Origin: Flammeovirga yaeyamensis
Lineage (GTDB): Bacteria; Bacteroidota; Bacteroidia; Cytophagales; Flammeovirgaceae
DNA: 64,000 bases
Assembly: GCF_018736045.1 (NCBI RefSeq)
Contig: NZ_CP076132.1
Span: forward strand, 796,001 to 860,000
Reading direction: 5' to 3'
Shown: positions 26,905 through 35,500 of the stretch, piece after piece
How positions within the stretch are numbered: the stretch's first letter is position 1
Layout of the letters: every line of letters starts with the position of its first letter
Notes under the pieces: model-generated
What the model saw: only the letters and a program-made list of their open reading frames with translations
Told to the model about the DNA's origin: nothing
The model's database searches: none
Program-made: the position numbers and the translations under genes

Positions 26905-28209
26905 TTATACTGTTAGGTTGACATCCCAATTTTCAAGAATATCAGCTACTTTTCTAACAAACATACCACCAAGGGCTCCGTCTACCACTCTGTGATCATA
27001 AGAATGAGAGAAGTATGCAAATTGTCTAATACCAATTAAATCGCCTTGAGGAGTCTCGATAACTGCTGGTTTTTTTCGAATAGTACCTACAGCCATAATT
27101 GCCACTTGAGGTTGCATTATAATAGGAGTACCAATTGTATTTCCGAAAGAACCAATGTTAGATACAGTGTATGTACCTCCAGATAATTCCTCTGGCTTTA
27201 ATTTATTTTCTCTAGCACGTACAGATAAATCCTGAATAGCAATGGCTAAACCTGATAAACTTAATCTATCTGCATTTCTAATTACAGGTACAATTAAGTT
27301 TCCATTAGGTAAAGCTACAGCCATACCTATATTAATATCTTTCTTCACTACGATTTTAGAACCATCTACCTGAACGTTAATCTTAGGGAATTCTTTAATT
27401 GCTTTTGCAATTGCAGAGATAATAATCGGCATGAAAGTTAAGTTTGCACCTTCTTTCTTTTTAAACGCTGCTTTTTGCTGATTCCTCCATACCACAACAT
27501 TTGTAAGATCTGCTTCCACACAAGAAGTAACGTGTGGTGCAATTTGCTTAGATGCAACCATACGGTCAGCAATCATTTTTCTTACTCGGTCCATTTCAAT
27601 CACTTCGTCGCCGTTATCCATAGAAACGGCAGGAGCAACTGCTTTAGCTACTGGAGCAGGTGTTGGTGTAGCAGGTCTTGTTGGTGCAACTGCAGCCGAT
27701 AAAGTATTTCCATTTTTAAGGAAATTCATCATATCGTCTTTTGTAACTCTTCCATCTTTTCCCGTACCAGGAATAGAGTCTAAAACGTCTTGAGAGATGC
27801 CTTCAGTTTTAGCAATGTTTCTTACTAAAGGAGAATAGAAACGATTTCCGCTTTTGGCAACAATTTCTTGTGATGTGTTTTCTGATACTGCTTCATTAGT
27901 TGCAGTAGTGTTGTTAGTTGGTTGTGTTTCTACTTTAGGTGCTTCTTCTGCATCTGCATCATCTGCTCCTTCTGTTTCAACAATAGCAATTGGAGCACCG
28001 ATTTGTACCACATCATCTTTCTGAACAAGAATCTTTTTGATTACTCCTTCAATAGTTGCAGGTACTTCTGTGTCCACTTTGTCTGTGGCTACTTCTACTA
28101 CAGACTCGTCAAGAGTAACGCTATCGCCTTCCTCTTTAAGCCATTCCAAAACGGTAGCTTCCATAACCCCTTCTCCCATTGCTGGAAGAATCATTTCAAC
28201 TTGTGCCAT
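26905..28209 (-). CDS. 2-oxo acid dehydrogenase E2, dihydrolipoyl acyltransferase (434 aa)
   Basis: Core acyltransferase of a 2-oxo acid dehydrogenase complex in the cytoplasm. One lipoyl domain spans residues 1-80, with the lipoylated Lys44 in EVATDKVDTEVPA. After a Thr/Pro/Ala linker comes the E1/E3-binding domain (about 124-165, SPLVRNIAKTEGI). A second flexible linker leads to the catalytic domain (about 205-434) with SHSYDHRVVDG, the HxxxDG active-site motif. The complex could be for pyruvate, 2-oxoglutarate or branched-chain 2-oxo acids; the sequence resembles the branched-chain/generic Bacteroidota type, but E1 and E3 are not nearby, so I leave the symbol blank. Confidence 0.92.
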   Translation of the reverse strand: MAQVEMILPAMGEGVMEATVLEWLKEEGDSVTLDESVVEVATDKVDTEVPATIEGVIKKILVQKDDVVQIGAPIAIVETEGADDADAEEAPKVETQPTNNTTATNEAVSENTSQEIVAKSGNRFYSPLVRNIAKTEGISQDVLDSIPGTGKDGRVTKDDMMNFLKNGNTLSAAVAPTRPATPTPAPVAKAVAPAVSMDNGDEVIEMDRVRKMIADRMVASKQIAPHVTSCVEADLTNVVVWRNQQKAAFKKKEGANLTFMPIIISAIAKAIKEFPKINVQVDGSKIVVKKDINIGMAVALPNGNLIVPVIRNADRLSLSGLAIAIQDLSVRARENKLKPEELSGGTYTVSNIGSFGNTIGTPIIMQPQVAIMAVGTIRKKPAVIETPQGDLIGIRQFAYFSHSYDHRVVDGALGGMFVRKVADILENWDVNLTV

Positions 28210-28312
28210 ATATATAATTTATTATGTCTTTTCTAGTTTAGTACATGTAGTTCATAAAGAGGTTTATCAAAAAATAAAAATCACACTAACATGTATTCTG
28301 CTAAATTTTGTG

Positions 28313-28320
28313 CAAAGGTA
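28313..28320 (-). promoter_or_regulatory. Candidate -7 element for the E2 gene
   Basis: Minus strand TACCTTTG, a full TAnnTTTG match about 104 bases before the start. No clear -33. Confidence 0.35.
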
Positions 28321-28514
28321 ATAAAACTGTTAGAGAAAAATTCGTGTATTTTTTACATTTATGATGATAAATGACATATTTCACTGTTTTGTTTTGTTAA
28401 TAATTCCAAGATCCCTGTTTTTGAAGACCGATTATTTAATTTCGTATGGTGATTACAAAACTTACACTCATTTAAGACTTTTGTATCCTTTATATAAAAA
28501 TATCCTTGATAAGA

Positions 28515-29195
28515 ATGCAAAACATACAACATCTATTTTTTGATCTTGACCATACTTTATGGGATTTTGAAAAAAATTCTGAAGAGACACTGAGACAATT
28601 ATTTATCAAATATAATATTGGCAATGGTAGAGTGCTTGTAGAAGATTTTCTATTGGCTTATAAAAAGGTCAATAATGAATTATGGCATCTCTATAATGTC
28701 AATAAAGTAACAAAAGAAGACATTCGGTTAAAGAGATTTCCCTCAGCCTATACAATTGTAGGTTTATCTCCTTCAGATTGTCCAGAAGGAATAGGAGATG
28801 AGTACCTAGAAATATGTCCACATAAACCACATTTAATCGAAGGATCATTAGAACTGCTTGAATATCTAAAAGGTAAATATCGAATGCATATCTTATCCAA
28901 CGGATTTGATAAAACCCAAGCTATTAAACTACAAACAACTGGTTTAGATAAATATTTTGATGTGATAGTAACATCAGAGTCATGTGGTTATAAAAAACCA
29001 TCCAAGGAAATATTCGAGTTTGCTTTAAAACAAGCTGAGGCTAGTATCGAGAATTCTATAATGATAGGTGATAATCCTTTAACAGATATACAAGGAGCAA
29101 AAGACTATGGGTTGAAGACTATCTATTATGGTAAGGATGAATCTATTGGAGATTATAATGTTCAAAATCTTCTTGATATAAAACAAATACTCTAA
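28515..29195 (+). CDS. HAD-superfamily hydrolase, YjjG-like nucleotidase (226 aa)
   Basis: Motif I is FFDLDHTLWDF near the N-terminus (nucleophile and acid Asp), motif II is HILSNGFDKTQ, motif III is the Lys in CGYKKPSKEIF, and motif IV is MIGDNPLTDIQGAK. The WDF after DHTL and the cap pattern are those of YjjG-type non-canonical pyrimidine nucleotidases, which dephosphorylate unusual nucleoside monophosphates. A start at 28506 would need TTG; I prefer the ATG at 28515 (MQNIQHLFF). It stands alone; the 305 bases before it hold the E2 promoter region and no other gene. Confidence 0.88.
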   Translation: MQNIQHLFFDLDHTLWDFEKNSEETLRQLFIKYNIGNGRVLVEDFLLAYKKVNNELWHLYNVNKVTKEDIRLKRFPSAYTIVGLSPSDCPEGIGDEYLEICPHKPHLIEGSLELLEYLKGKYRMHILSNGFDKTQAIKLQTTGLDKYFDVIVTSESCGYKKPSKEIFEFALKQAEASIENSIMIGDNPLTDIQGAKDYGLKTIYYGKDESIGDYNVQNLLDIKQIL

Positions 29196-29304
29196 AGTAG
29201 TTTGTAGTTAAACATTTTAAGTGTGTAGTGTTGGTAAGGTAACTTGTTGATTAGGTGTTGTTTTCTTTGTTACATTAAATTGTTCAAAATTTAATTTTAA
29301 AAAG

Positions 29305-29334
29305 TTGTTTTAAGTGTTATAAGTACTATATTTG
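29305..29334 (+). promoter_or_regulatory. Promoter of the 50-aa protein gene
   Basis: TTG (29305-29307), 19 bases, then TATATTTG (29327-29334): a full Bacteroidota -33/-7 promoter 41 bases before the ATG at 29376. It is the clearest promoter in the window. Confidence 0.65.
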
Positions 29335-29375
29335 TGTTTGTAAATATTATCAAATACCCATACTTAATCAACACA

Positions 29376-29528
29376 ATGACAGCAAATTTAAAAGCAAACG
29401 TAGATAGAGAACTTGCATTCAAGAGAATCAGTCAAAACGATCAGAAACGTAGAAAATGGAAAAAAGCTTCTGATTGGCTAAGAGAACAAATGATTGATTG
29501 GGAAATTAAACATGGTGAAACTGTTTAA
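29376..29528 (+). CDS. Small basic cytoplasmic protein (50 aa)
   Basis: Unrecognised. The peptide starts MTANLKANVDRELAFKRISQ and is rich in Lys, Arg and Trp (RRKWKKASDWLREQ), with predicted helical character and no signal peptide or membrane segment. It could bind nucleic acid, but that is a guess from charge. The ATG at 29376 is chosen over an upstream GTG because the promoter's -7 box overlaps that GTG. It has its own strong promoter, and its last 4 bases overlap the end of the converging aminotransferase gene, leaving no room for a terminator. Confidence 0.65.
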   Translation: MTANLKANVDRELAFKRISQNDQKRRKWKKASDWLREQMIDWEIKHGETV

Positions 29529-30754
29529 GACTCCATTCTCTTCTTACGATTAACAACACAAGTATCTATAGCATTTAGGATCACTTTACAAGCTTCTCTA
29601 ATTTCATCATCAGATATAATTAAAGGTGGAGCGATTCTAAATGCATATGGAGTCGAAAGGAACCAATAGGTAATCACACCGTTCTCAATACAGGTAGTCA
29701 CAACATCGTTTACGAGTTCGAAACTTTCCATATCGATAGCGAACATCAATCCTTTCCTTCTTATTTCTTTAATTTCTGGATGTCCGGATAAAAGGTCTTC
29801 AAAAAGTTGACCCTTTCTTTCTACGTCTTCGATTATTTTATCTTCTTTGAGTGTGTTGATCACTGCATTTGATGCAGCACAACAAACAGGGTGTCCACCA
29901 AAAGTAGTGATATGTCCTAAAATAGGATCATGAGAAAGGACTTTCATTTTTTCCTGAGAAGAAACAAAACATCCCATAGCCATGCCTCCTGCCATACCTT
30001 TGGCAATAGTTAAAATATCGGGGACAACATCAAAATGTTCGAAGGCAAAGAATTTACCTGTTCTACCAAAACCTGTCTGTATTTCATCAAAAATAAGTTG
30101 AGCACCAACTTCTGTACATCGTGCTCTAAGGGCTTTCATGTAATCAATAGAAGGTATTCTAACTCCTGCATCACCTTGAATAGGTTCAACAATTACTCCT
30201 GCTGTTTTTTCGGTAATGTACTGAAGGTCTTCGATTTTATTGAAATCAATAAAACGAACATCAGGAAGTAGGGGACGGAAAGCATTCTTTTTCACTTCGT
30301 TGCCAGACACACTTAAAGAACCGTGCGTATTACCATGGTAGGAACGGTTGAAACTCACCAATTCAGTTCTTCCTGTATATCTTTTAGCCAACTTTAAGGC
30401 TGCTTCGTTAGCTTCCGTTCCTGAATTAACAAAGTAAGTAGCATTTAAAGTATCCGGTAAAACCGATAATAAACTTTTGGTTAAATCGATTTGCGGTTTT
30501 TGGACCATTTCTCCATAGACCATCACAAATAAATATTTGTCCACTTGATCTTTAATGGCTTTTGTAATTTTTGGATGCCCGTGTCCTAAGTTATTCACAG
30601 CAATTCCAGAAATTAAGTCCATATACGACTTGCCATTTACATCATACATGTATACACCTTTAGCATGATCAATCTCTATTCCCAATGGATATGGAGACGT
30701 CTGTGCTTGATGTTGATAAAAAATATCTTTATTTGATTTATTCGAGATATCCAT
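29525..30754 (-). CDS. Class III (acetylornithine/ornithine-type) aminotransferase (409 aa)
   Basis: A PLP enzyme of the class III family that moves an omega-amino group to 2-oxoglutarate. Visible motifs: [18 protein letters not shown] (phosphate binding), the YHG after [18 protein letters not shown] with Asp223 for the PLP ring nitrogen, and TIAKGMAGG with Lys252 as the Schiff-base lysine (numbered from the ATG at 30754). An earlier ATG would add 19 residues ahead of the usual start. Whether it uses acetylornithine, ornithine, 4-aminobutyrate or another omega-amine is not decidable; no arg genes are adjacent. Confidence 0.9.
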   Translation of the reverse strand: MDISNKSNKDIFYQHQAQTSPYPLGIEIDHAKGVYMYDVNGKSYMDLISGIAVNNLGHGHPKITKAIKDQVDKYLFVMVYGEMVQKPQIDLTKSLLSVLPDTLNATYFVNSGTEANEAALKLAKRYTGRTELVSFNRSYHGNTHGSLSVSGNEVKKNAFRPLLPDVRFIDFNKIEDLQYITEKTAGVIVEPIQGDAGVRIPSIDYMKALRARCTEVGAQLIFDEIQTGFGRTGKFFAFEHFDVVPDILTIAKGMAGGMAMGCFVSSQEKMKVLSHDPILGHITTFGGHPVCCAASNAVINTLKEDKIIEDVERKGQLFEDLLSGHPEIKEIRRKGLMFAIDMESFELVNDVVTTCIENGVITYWFLSTPYAFRIAPPLIISDDEIREACKVILNAIDTCVVNRKKRMES

Positions 30755-30798
30755 GTTGATAAGTTTTAATACAAGTGTAAAACCGGACAAATTATTCA

Positions 30799-30806
30799 CA
30801 AATTTA
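30799..30806 (-). promoter_or_regulatory. Candidate -7 element for the aminotransferase
   Basis: Minus strand TAAATTTG, full TAnnTTTG match, 45 bases before the ATG at 30754. Confidence 0.35.
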
Positions 30807-30896
30807 ATCAACTATCAACATATAAATAGCTATTTGATGTTAGTAAGTATAAATAACTAGGTATAATAGTTTTTAGGAAATGAAGAATAAATAAAA

Positions 30897-30945
30897 AAGT
30901 CTGTATCCATCATTAATAATTGTACATGATGTGGATACAGACTTT
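30897..30945 (-). terminator. Strong terminator of the Spy-like gene
   Basis: AAAGTCTGTATCCA and TGGATACAGACTTT pair perfectly, with a further CAT/ATG inside. A-run at 30892-30898. Confidence 0.85.
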
Positions 30946-30968
30946 ATTAGAATAAGTTTAAAATGAAA

Positions 30969-31331
30969 TTATTTCTTTTTCATTTCATCTTTCACTTTTT
31001 TATTAAAAGCTCCATACTCTTTTTTCGATACTCCCATTGCTTCTGCAAATTTTGGAGCATACGATTTGTTAAGTGCTTTCTGCTTTTCTTTAAAATCTTC
31101 TACTGCTAATTCTCCAGATTTTTTTTGTTTAGCCAATTTAGAAGCTTCTTTTTGATGAGCTAGTTTCAATTCGAAAACTTTATTTTTTGCCTCATCGCTT
31201 AGGTTGAATTCAGTTTGAGCTAGTTCAGCATATTTAGTGGCTTTTGCTGCTTGCTTTCCACCTTTTTTTTCTTGAGCAAATGCTGTCAAAGAAAACATTA
31301 CAGCAAATAATACTACTAAGTACTTTTTCAT
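30969..31331 (-). CDS. Small exported Lys-rich helical protein (120 aa)
   Basis: The signal peptide ends LTAFAQEK (about residues 14-20). The mature part is a charged helical protein (EFNLSDEAKNKVFELKLAHQ, FKEKQKALNKSYAPKFAEAM) resembling the small Spy/CpxP-like or DUF4890-like periplasmic proteins of Bacteroidota. I cannot assign it firmly. The start at 31331 gives the signal peptide directly; the upstream in-frame start would add eight residues and overlap a probable promoter spacer. Confidence 0.7.
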   Translation of the reverse strand: MKKYLVVLFAVMFSLTAFAQEKKGGKQAAKATKYAELAQTEFNLSDEAKNKVFELKLAHQKEASKLAKQKKSGELAVEDFKEKQKALNKSYAPKFAEAMGVSKKEYGAFNKKVKDEMKKK

Positions 31332-31354
31332 TTCAATTTCAAATTTAAGTGTCA

Positions 31355-31362
31355 CAAATATA
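31355..31362 (-). promoter_or_regulatory. Candidate -7 element for the Spy-like gene
   Basis: Minus strand TATATTTG, full TAnnTTTG match, 24 bases before the ATG at 31331. This supports the shorter start, since the longer one would begin right at the element. Confidence 0.4.
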
Positions 31363-31589
31363 TTATATGGTAAAATTATACCGAAAGATATTGATTTAAG
31401 TTAGATTTTCGTTCGTCTTGTGCGTAAAATCGTTCTAAAATGGAATAACATAGTCATTATTAAACTGTTAGATAGCTGATTGGTCTTTTTTAGGAACAAC
31501 TCGATCCTTTTTGGGAAATCGAAGGGGAAAATAACAGCGTTTATGTAGTTGTAGATTCAATTAAACAAAACAATTTTAATTCTAATATT

Positions 31590-31748
31590 ATGAAAAAGTT
31601 ATTATTCTCAGCTATATTCGGTATGATGTTTTTTGCTTCATGTTCTTCATCAGAGGAGCCACAGCCAGAGGCAGGAATTCCTTCGAATCCTATTGAAGTA
31701 GAGCCTTCAAATCCAATTGAAATTACGCCTGATCCGCATAATAATTAA
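31590..31748 (+). CDS. Small lipoprotein (52 aa)
   Basis: A short frame starting MKKLLFSAIFGMMFFASCSS, a textbook lipoprotein signal with Cys18. The mature part is only 35 residues, acidic and Pro-rich, with an internal repeat (SNPIEVEP, then SNPIEITP) and ends HNN. It has its own terminator 26 bases downstream. Lipid-anchored peptides of this size could be entericidin-like or simply surface decoration; I do not recognise a family. Confidence 0.7.
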   Translation: MKKLLFSAIFGMMFFASCSSSEEPQPEAGIPSNPIEVEPSNPIEITPDPHNN

Positions 31749-31773
31749 TCAAGATTTGAAGATAAAAATATTG

Positions 31774-31805
31774 AAAGGTAACCTTTAGGAGGGTTACCTT
31801 TTTTT
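31774..31805 (+). terminator. Terminator of the small lipoprotein gene
   Basis: AAAGGTAACC pairs with GGTTACCTTT, followed by a T-run. Confidence 0.85.
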
Positions 31806-31922
31806 GTCCATTGTGTATTATGTTACTAATTAATGGTATTAATCAAATAAATTAATTCACTTTAATGTTATTAAGTAAATTATTTGTAAATAAGTAAAAA
31901 CTTTTAACCAAATTTGTATTAG

Positions 31923-32039
31923 AAAAAATCATAAAGGGCTTTTATCATATTAAAATGATTAAAGTAACCTTCGTCTATCGAAAGATGGACACCAATTAAA
32001 AATGAGACTAAAGAGCTTGGATAATTCCAAGCTTTTTTT
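31923..32039 (+). ncRNA. Candidate small RNA (~115 nt) ending in an intrinsic terminator
   Basis: No open frame of note. A -7-like CAAATTTG at about 31909-31916 with TTTG some 22 bases before it is followed by three stacked structures: a hairpin from about 31933 to 31970 (ATCAT with ATGAT at its top), a perfect 7-bp hairpin with GAAA tetraloop (GTCTATC 31973-31979, GATGGAC 31984-31990), and a terminator (AGCTTGGA 32014-32021, TCCAAGCT 32026-32033, then T6). The upstream gene already has its own terminator at 31774-31805, so this one needs another transcript. I recognise no named RNA family. Confidence 0.5.
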
Positions 32040-32067
32040 GTTTAAAAAATATCAGGTTATCTGATAT

Positions 32068-32103
32068 AGAAAAAGGGTATCCATTTTACAGGATACCCTT
32101 TTT
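32068..32103 (-). terminator. Terminator of the DHOR/T9SS operon
   Basis: AAAAAGGGTATCC and GGATACCCTTTTT pair around ATTTTACA, 19 bases beyond the stop of the 151-aa gene. Confidence 0.85.
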
Positions 32104-32121
32104 GTTTAGAACAATATAGGT

Positions 32122-32577
32122 TTAATAATCTACGACCATTCTTTTTGATATAGATTTTCCATTGGCATTGGTAAACACCAGAATGTAAATACCTGTTGGT
32201 AAATTCATTTCTTTACCATATTGGAGTTTATTGACTTCTTGAATATCAAATTGACTTATCAAAGACCCAAGTGGATTGAATACTTTAATTTGACCAATTA
32301 ATTTTTGATCAGAAGTGATTGTAAATACGCCATTTGCACTTGGATTTGGATAAATATTCAGATTCAAATCCTTTATCTCATTTTCTAAATCTATAAATCT
32401 AGCCGATGATGAATTACAAGCTTCGTTGGCCGCTGTTTGATTTTCAAAACATTGATCGCAGCCCATTACAGGTCGACATGGAGGACATTTTACCTCTATG
32501 GAAGCCACACTTTGAGCATACATGAAGTTGATACTCAGAAGAGTGAAGCAAATACTTATATAAATTATTTTTTTCAT
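32122..32577 (-). CDS. Small Cys-rich protein with T9SS type A sorting domain (151 aa)
   Basis: The signal peptide ends NFMYAQS. A short Cys-rich stretch follows (CPPCRPVMGCDQCFENQ, about 34-50), and from about residue 73 a complete type A sorting domain (NIYPNPSANGVF ... GIYILVFTNANGKSISKRM). Almost the whole mature protein is therefore sorting domain plus a Cys-rich head. It starts 11 bases after the large di-haem protein, which has no sorting domain of its own, so it may be its partner or anchor. Confidence 0.8.
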   Translation of the reverse strand: MKKIIYISICFTLLSINFMYAQSVASIEVKCPPCRPVMGCDQCFENQTAANEACNSSSARFIDLENEIKDLNLNIYPNPSANGVFTITSDQKLIGQIKVFNPLGSLISQFDIQEVNKLQYGKEMNLPTGIYILVFTNANGKSISKRMVVDY

Positions 32578-32588
32578 TTGATTCTTGA

Positions 32589-35500
32589 TTAAAGTGATTT
32601 AATAAATTTGATCACATTGGCTCTATCAGCATCTGATAAATTATTGTAGGCAGCTCTAACATCTGAGGCTTCTCCTCCATGCAATTGTATTGCTTCTTCT
32701 AAAGAAGTTGCAGTACCATCGTGCATAAATAAGTTAGCTTTTCCATTACGTTCTAGCAAATCGATGTTTCTACCCATTCCCCAAAGAGCAGGTGTTCTAA
32801 AATTGCCATTATACACATTGTGTATTTTCATATCTGTATAAGGTCGGATCACTAAATCACGGAATTCTTTTGGAGCATCGGTTCTAGTAGTTTGAGTGAC
32901 TTGATGACAAGAAGCACAACCCACAGTATTGAAAGCAATTTCCCCTTCTTCAACTCCAGGAATGTTGTAAGAATTCGCTGAACGTGTTGGTACCGTTAAG
33001 AATTTGGTGTAAGCTACAATCTGATCGAAATCTTCTTTAGAAATATCTGTATCAGGGTTAATACCATGGTCCTCTATTAAAGCATTTCTTGCTTGATCTT
33101 CGACGGTTGCCACTCCACCATCCCAGCGTAAACCTGCTTCAGCTCCAGCAACCCATTGTAATAAACCAATACCAAATACTGGTGGCGCCACTCTTGGACC
33201 TCGAGGTGTGTTGGTAATTTCAGCTCCTCTACCATCTCTAAAGTGACAACTACCACAAGAAGTAGATCCGATTTTCGCCTCATCTAAATCCACTTGGAAC
33301 TGATTGTAACCACTTGCTTCACTTCTGTGAATTACCCCATGGAATAAATGATGCCCTTCTAAGAAATCGTCTACATCATCTTCGCTCTCTAAAGTGATGA
33401 GATGTTGAGTGAATACAGCATCACGCTCTAAATTATAATTCCTCTCATTATAGCCGGCAGTAGCTAAACTTGGAAGAATCATTAAAGTAGATGCTTTACC
33501 GGCTGAAGCTAATCTTGGGTCGCCTAAAGTATTGAAACCATCTCCTATAAAGTAATTTTGAAGGGTATTATAGGTTTGTGCACCAGATCCACCAGCCACA
33601 GCAGTAATTTCATAGTTCACCATATTACCATAATTATATCCAGGACCTAAGTCAGCATAAGTAGTACCTGATACTCCCCCCACAGTAGTGGCATATCTTG
33701 GAGCTGGAGAATCTCCAATATCTAAAATATCAATTCTAACAGGGGTAACAGGAGCACCTGTATGCGGATGGAATGTTCCATTCGCAGAAGTCAGTTGAGG
33801 ATCGATTCTCAGATTACCTGGACCATCTGTGATGATCGTTTCATAACGGTCTAAATATCTTAATTGATCAGCATTATGTACAGCATCAAAAATGGCTTCA
33901 GTGATGCCATCATAAGCATGTGGGTGACGGAATCTCATCCAATTGGCTCCCACAGATGCAATGGTTGGTCGTGTATTCGGATCGATTCTAGGACCTGCTG
34001 TTGTAAACAAAGAAGAATACATGTATTGATCACCTGGATCGTCTGTCATATACCCTTTTTTCTTATATCTGAAGAAGTAATAGAAGGTACCTGCAGATTG
34101 ACATTTAGTTGGTACCTGATTAGTCTCATTCAATTTGATACCTTCAAATTCTACTTGGTTACAAGAACAGAAAAATTCAAAATCTGGGTTACCATCTGAT
34201 TGTATACCGATAGTTTGTCCATATTCCACAGATATTGTTGATAAGTCTGTGGATAAATCAAATGTATAGCCATGAGTTCCAGGTGCTATCCCTTCGATTG
34301 GAGTAGGTAATGCAGGAGTAGGGTACAATACCAAAGGAATTTCACCACAAGCATCCACTTCACATGGAGCACAAGGCCCGCCACAATCTACTCTTTCTTC
34401 TCCTTGGTTTAGAATCCCATCGCTACATGTAGGAATAGGACCTCCTTCTAAAATAGATACATATCCCAAATCAATTGGACATTCTCCGCCATTTCCCCAA
34501 CGGACAAATATATGATAACTACCAGCGGCCAGGTCTGTAATGGTAATCCATTTTAAGGCATCACTTTCACTGTAAGGATAAGAAAGGCCACCATCAATAG
34601 AGAATTCTAAAATATCTCTACCCTGTACATCATCGAATGATAAAGTCAGAATACCATCATTTTCACCTTCAAAACTTTCGTCTTGTTTAGCTACAGTAGT
34701 ATTAGGGTTAGGTGTTCCATTACAAACAACATCACAAGAAACACAATCGGGACCACCGCAATCCACACCTGTTTCTTCACCATTCTGAATACCGTCTTCG
34801 CAAGTGGGACAGTCATTACAACTACTACCACCACAATCAACCCCAGTTTCATCACCATTTTGTATGCCATCATTACAAGTAGGCACAAAATAACACTGTG
34901 AAACCTGTGCAACTTTTTCTTGTTCGTTACTTCCTTGAACTTTGATTGTATAATCTGTATTAGCAGAAATCTGAACAAATCGTTTATAATATCCGTCTTC
35001 TTGAACATCAGGAGGGTAACAACCGCCATTTACGCATAGATAAATAGCCGTACCAGCTTCTTCGCTGAAATAAAGAACACCTTGTCCATCAATTATCGTT
35101 AAACCAAATTCGCTACAAGATCCGCCACCACTAACTGGCGGTTGCTGACAAGGAGTACAAGAACCACCACAATCAATTCCAGATTCATCACCATTTTGAA
35201 TACCGTCTGAACAAGTATCTGTGGTTATTTCTTTGACTAACCACCAAACATTACCCGCTGCTTCTCCATTCGTGTCATTTTCATTGTTATCTCCAGCATA
35301 ATAATAAAGGGGTTGACCATCAAAAGTAAGTTGAAGTTGACCGTCACATGTTCCACTAAGACCAAATTCACCAGTTACTCCAGATGGAAGTGAAGATGGT
35401 AAAATTAGATGTGATTTGGCGTCAGTCATTACAGGAGGCCAATTGTCTGCACAACCTCCTGAGCAGCTGCCAAATTCATTGGTATCATTATCCCAAGTGT

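Noticed and set aside
28361-28543. 60-aa plus-strand frame before the YjjG-like gene
   Set aside because: It overlaps the start of a clear gene in another frame and has no family features; low-complexity translation of AT-rich DNA.
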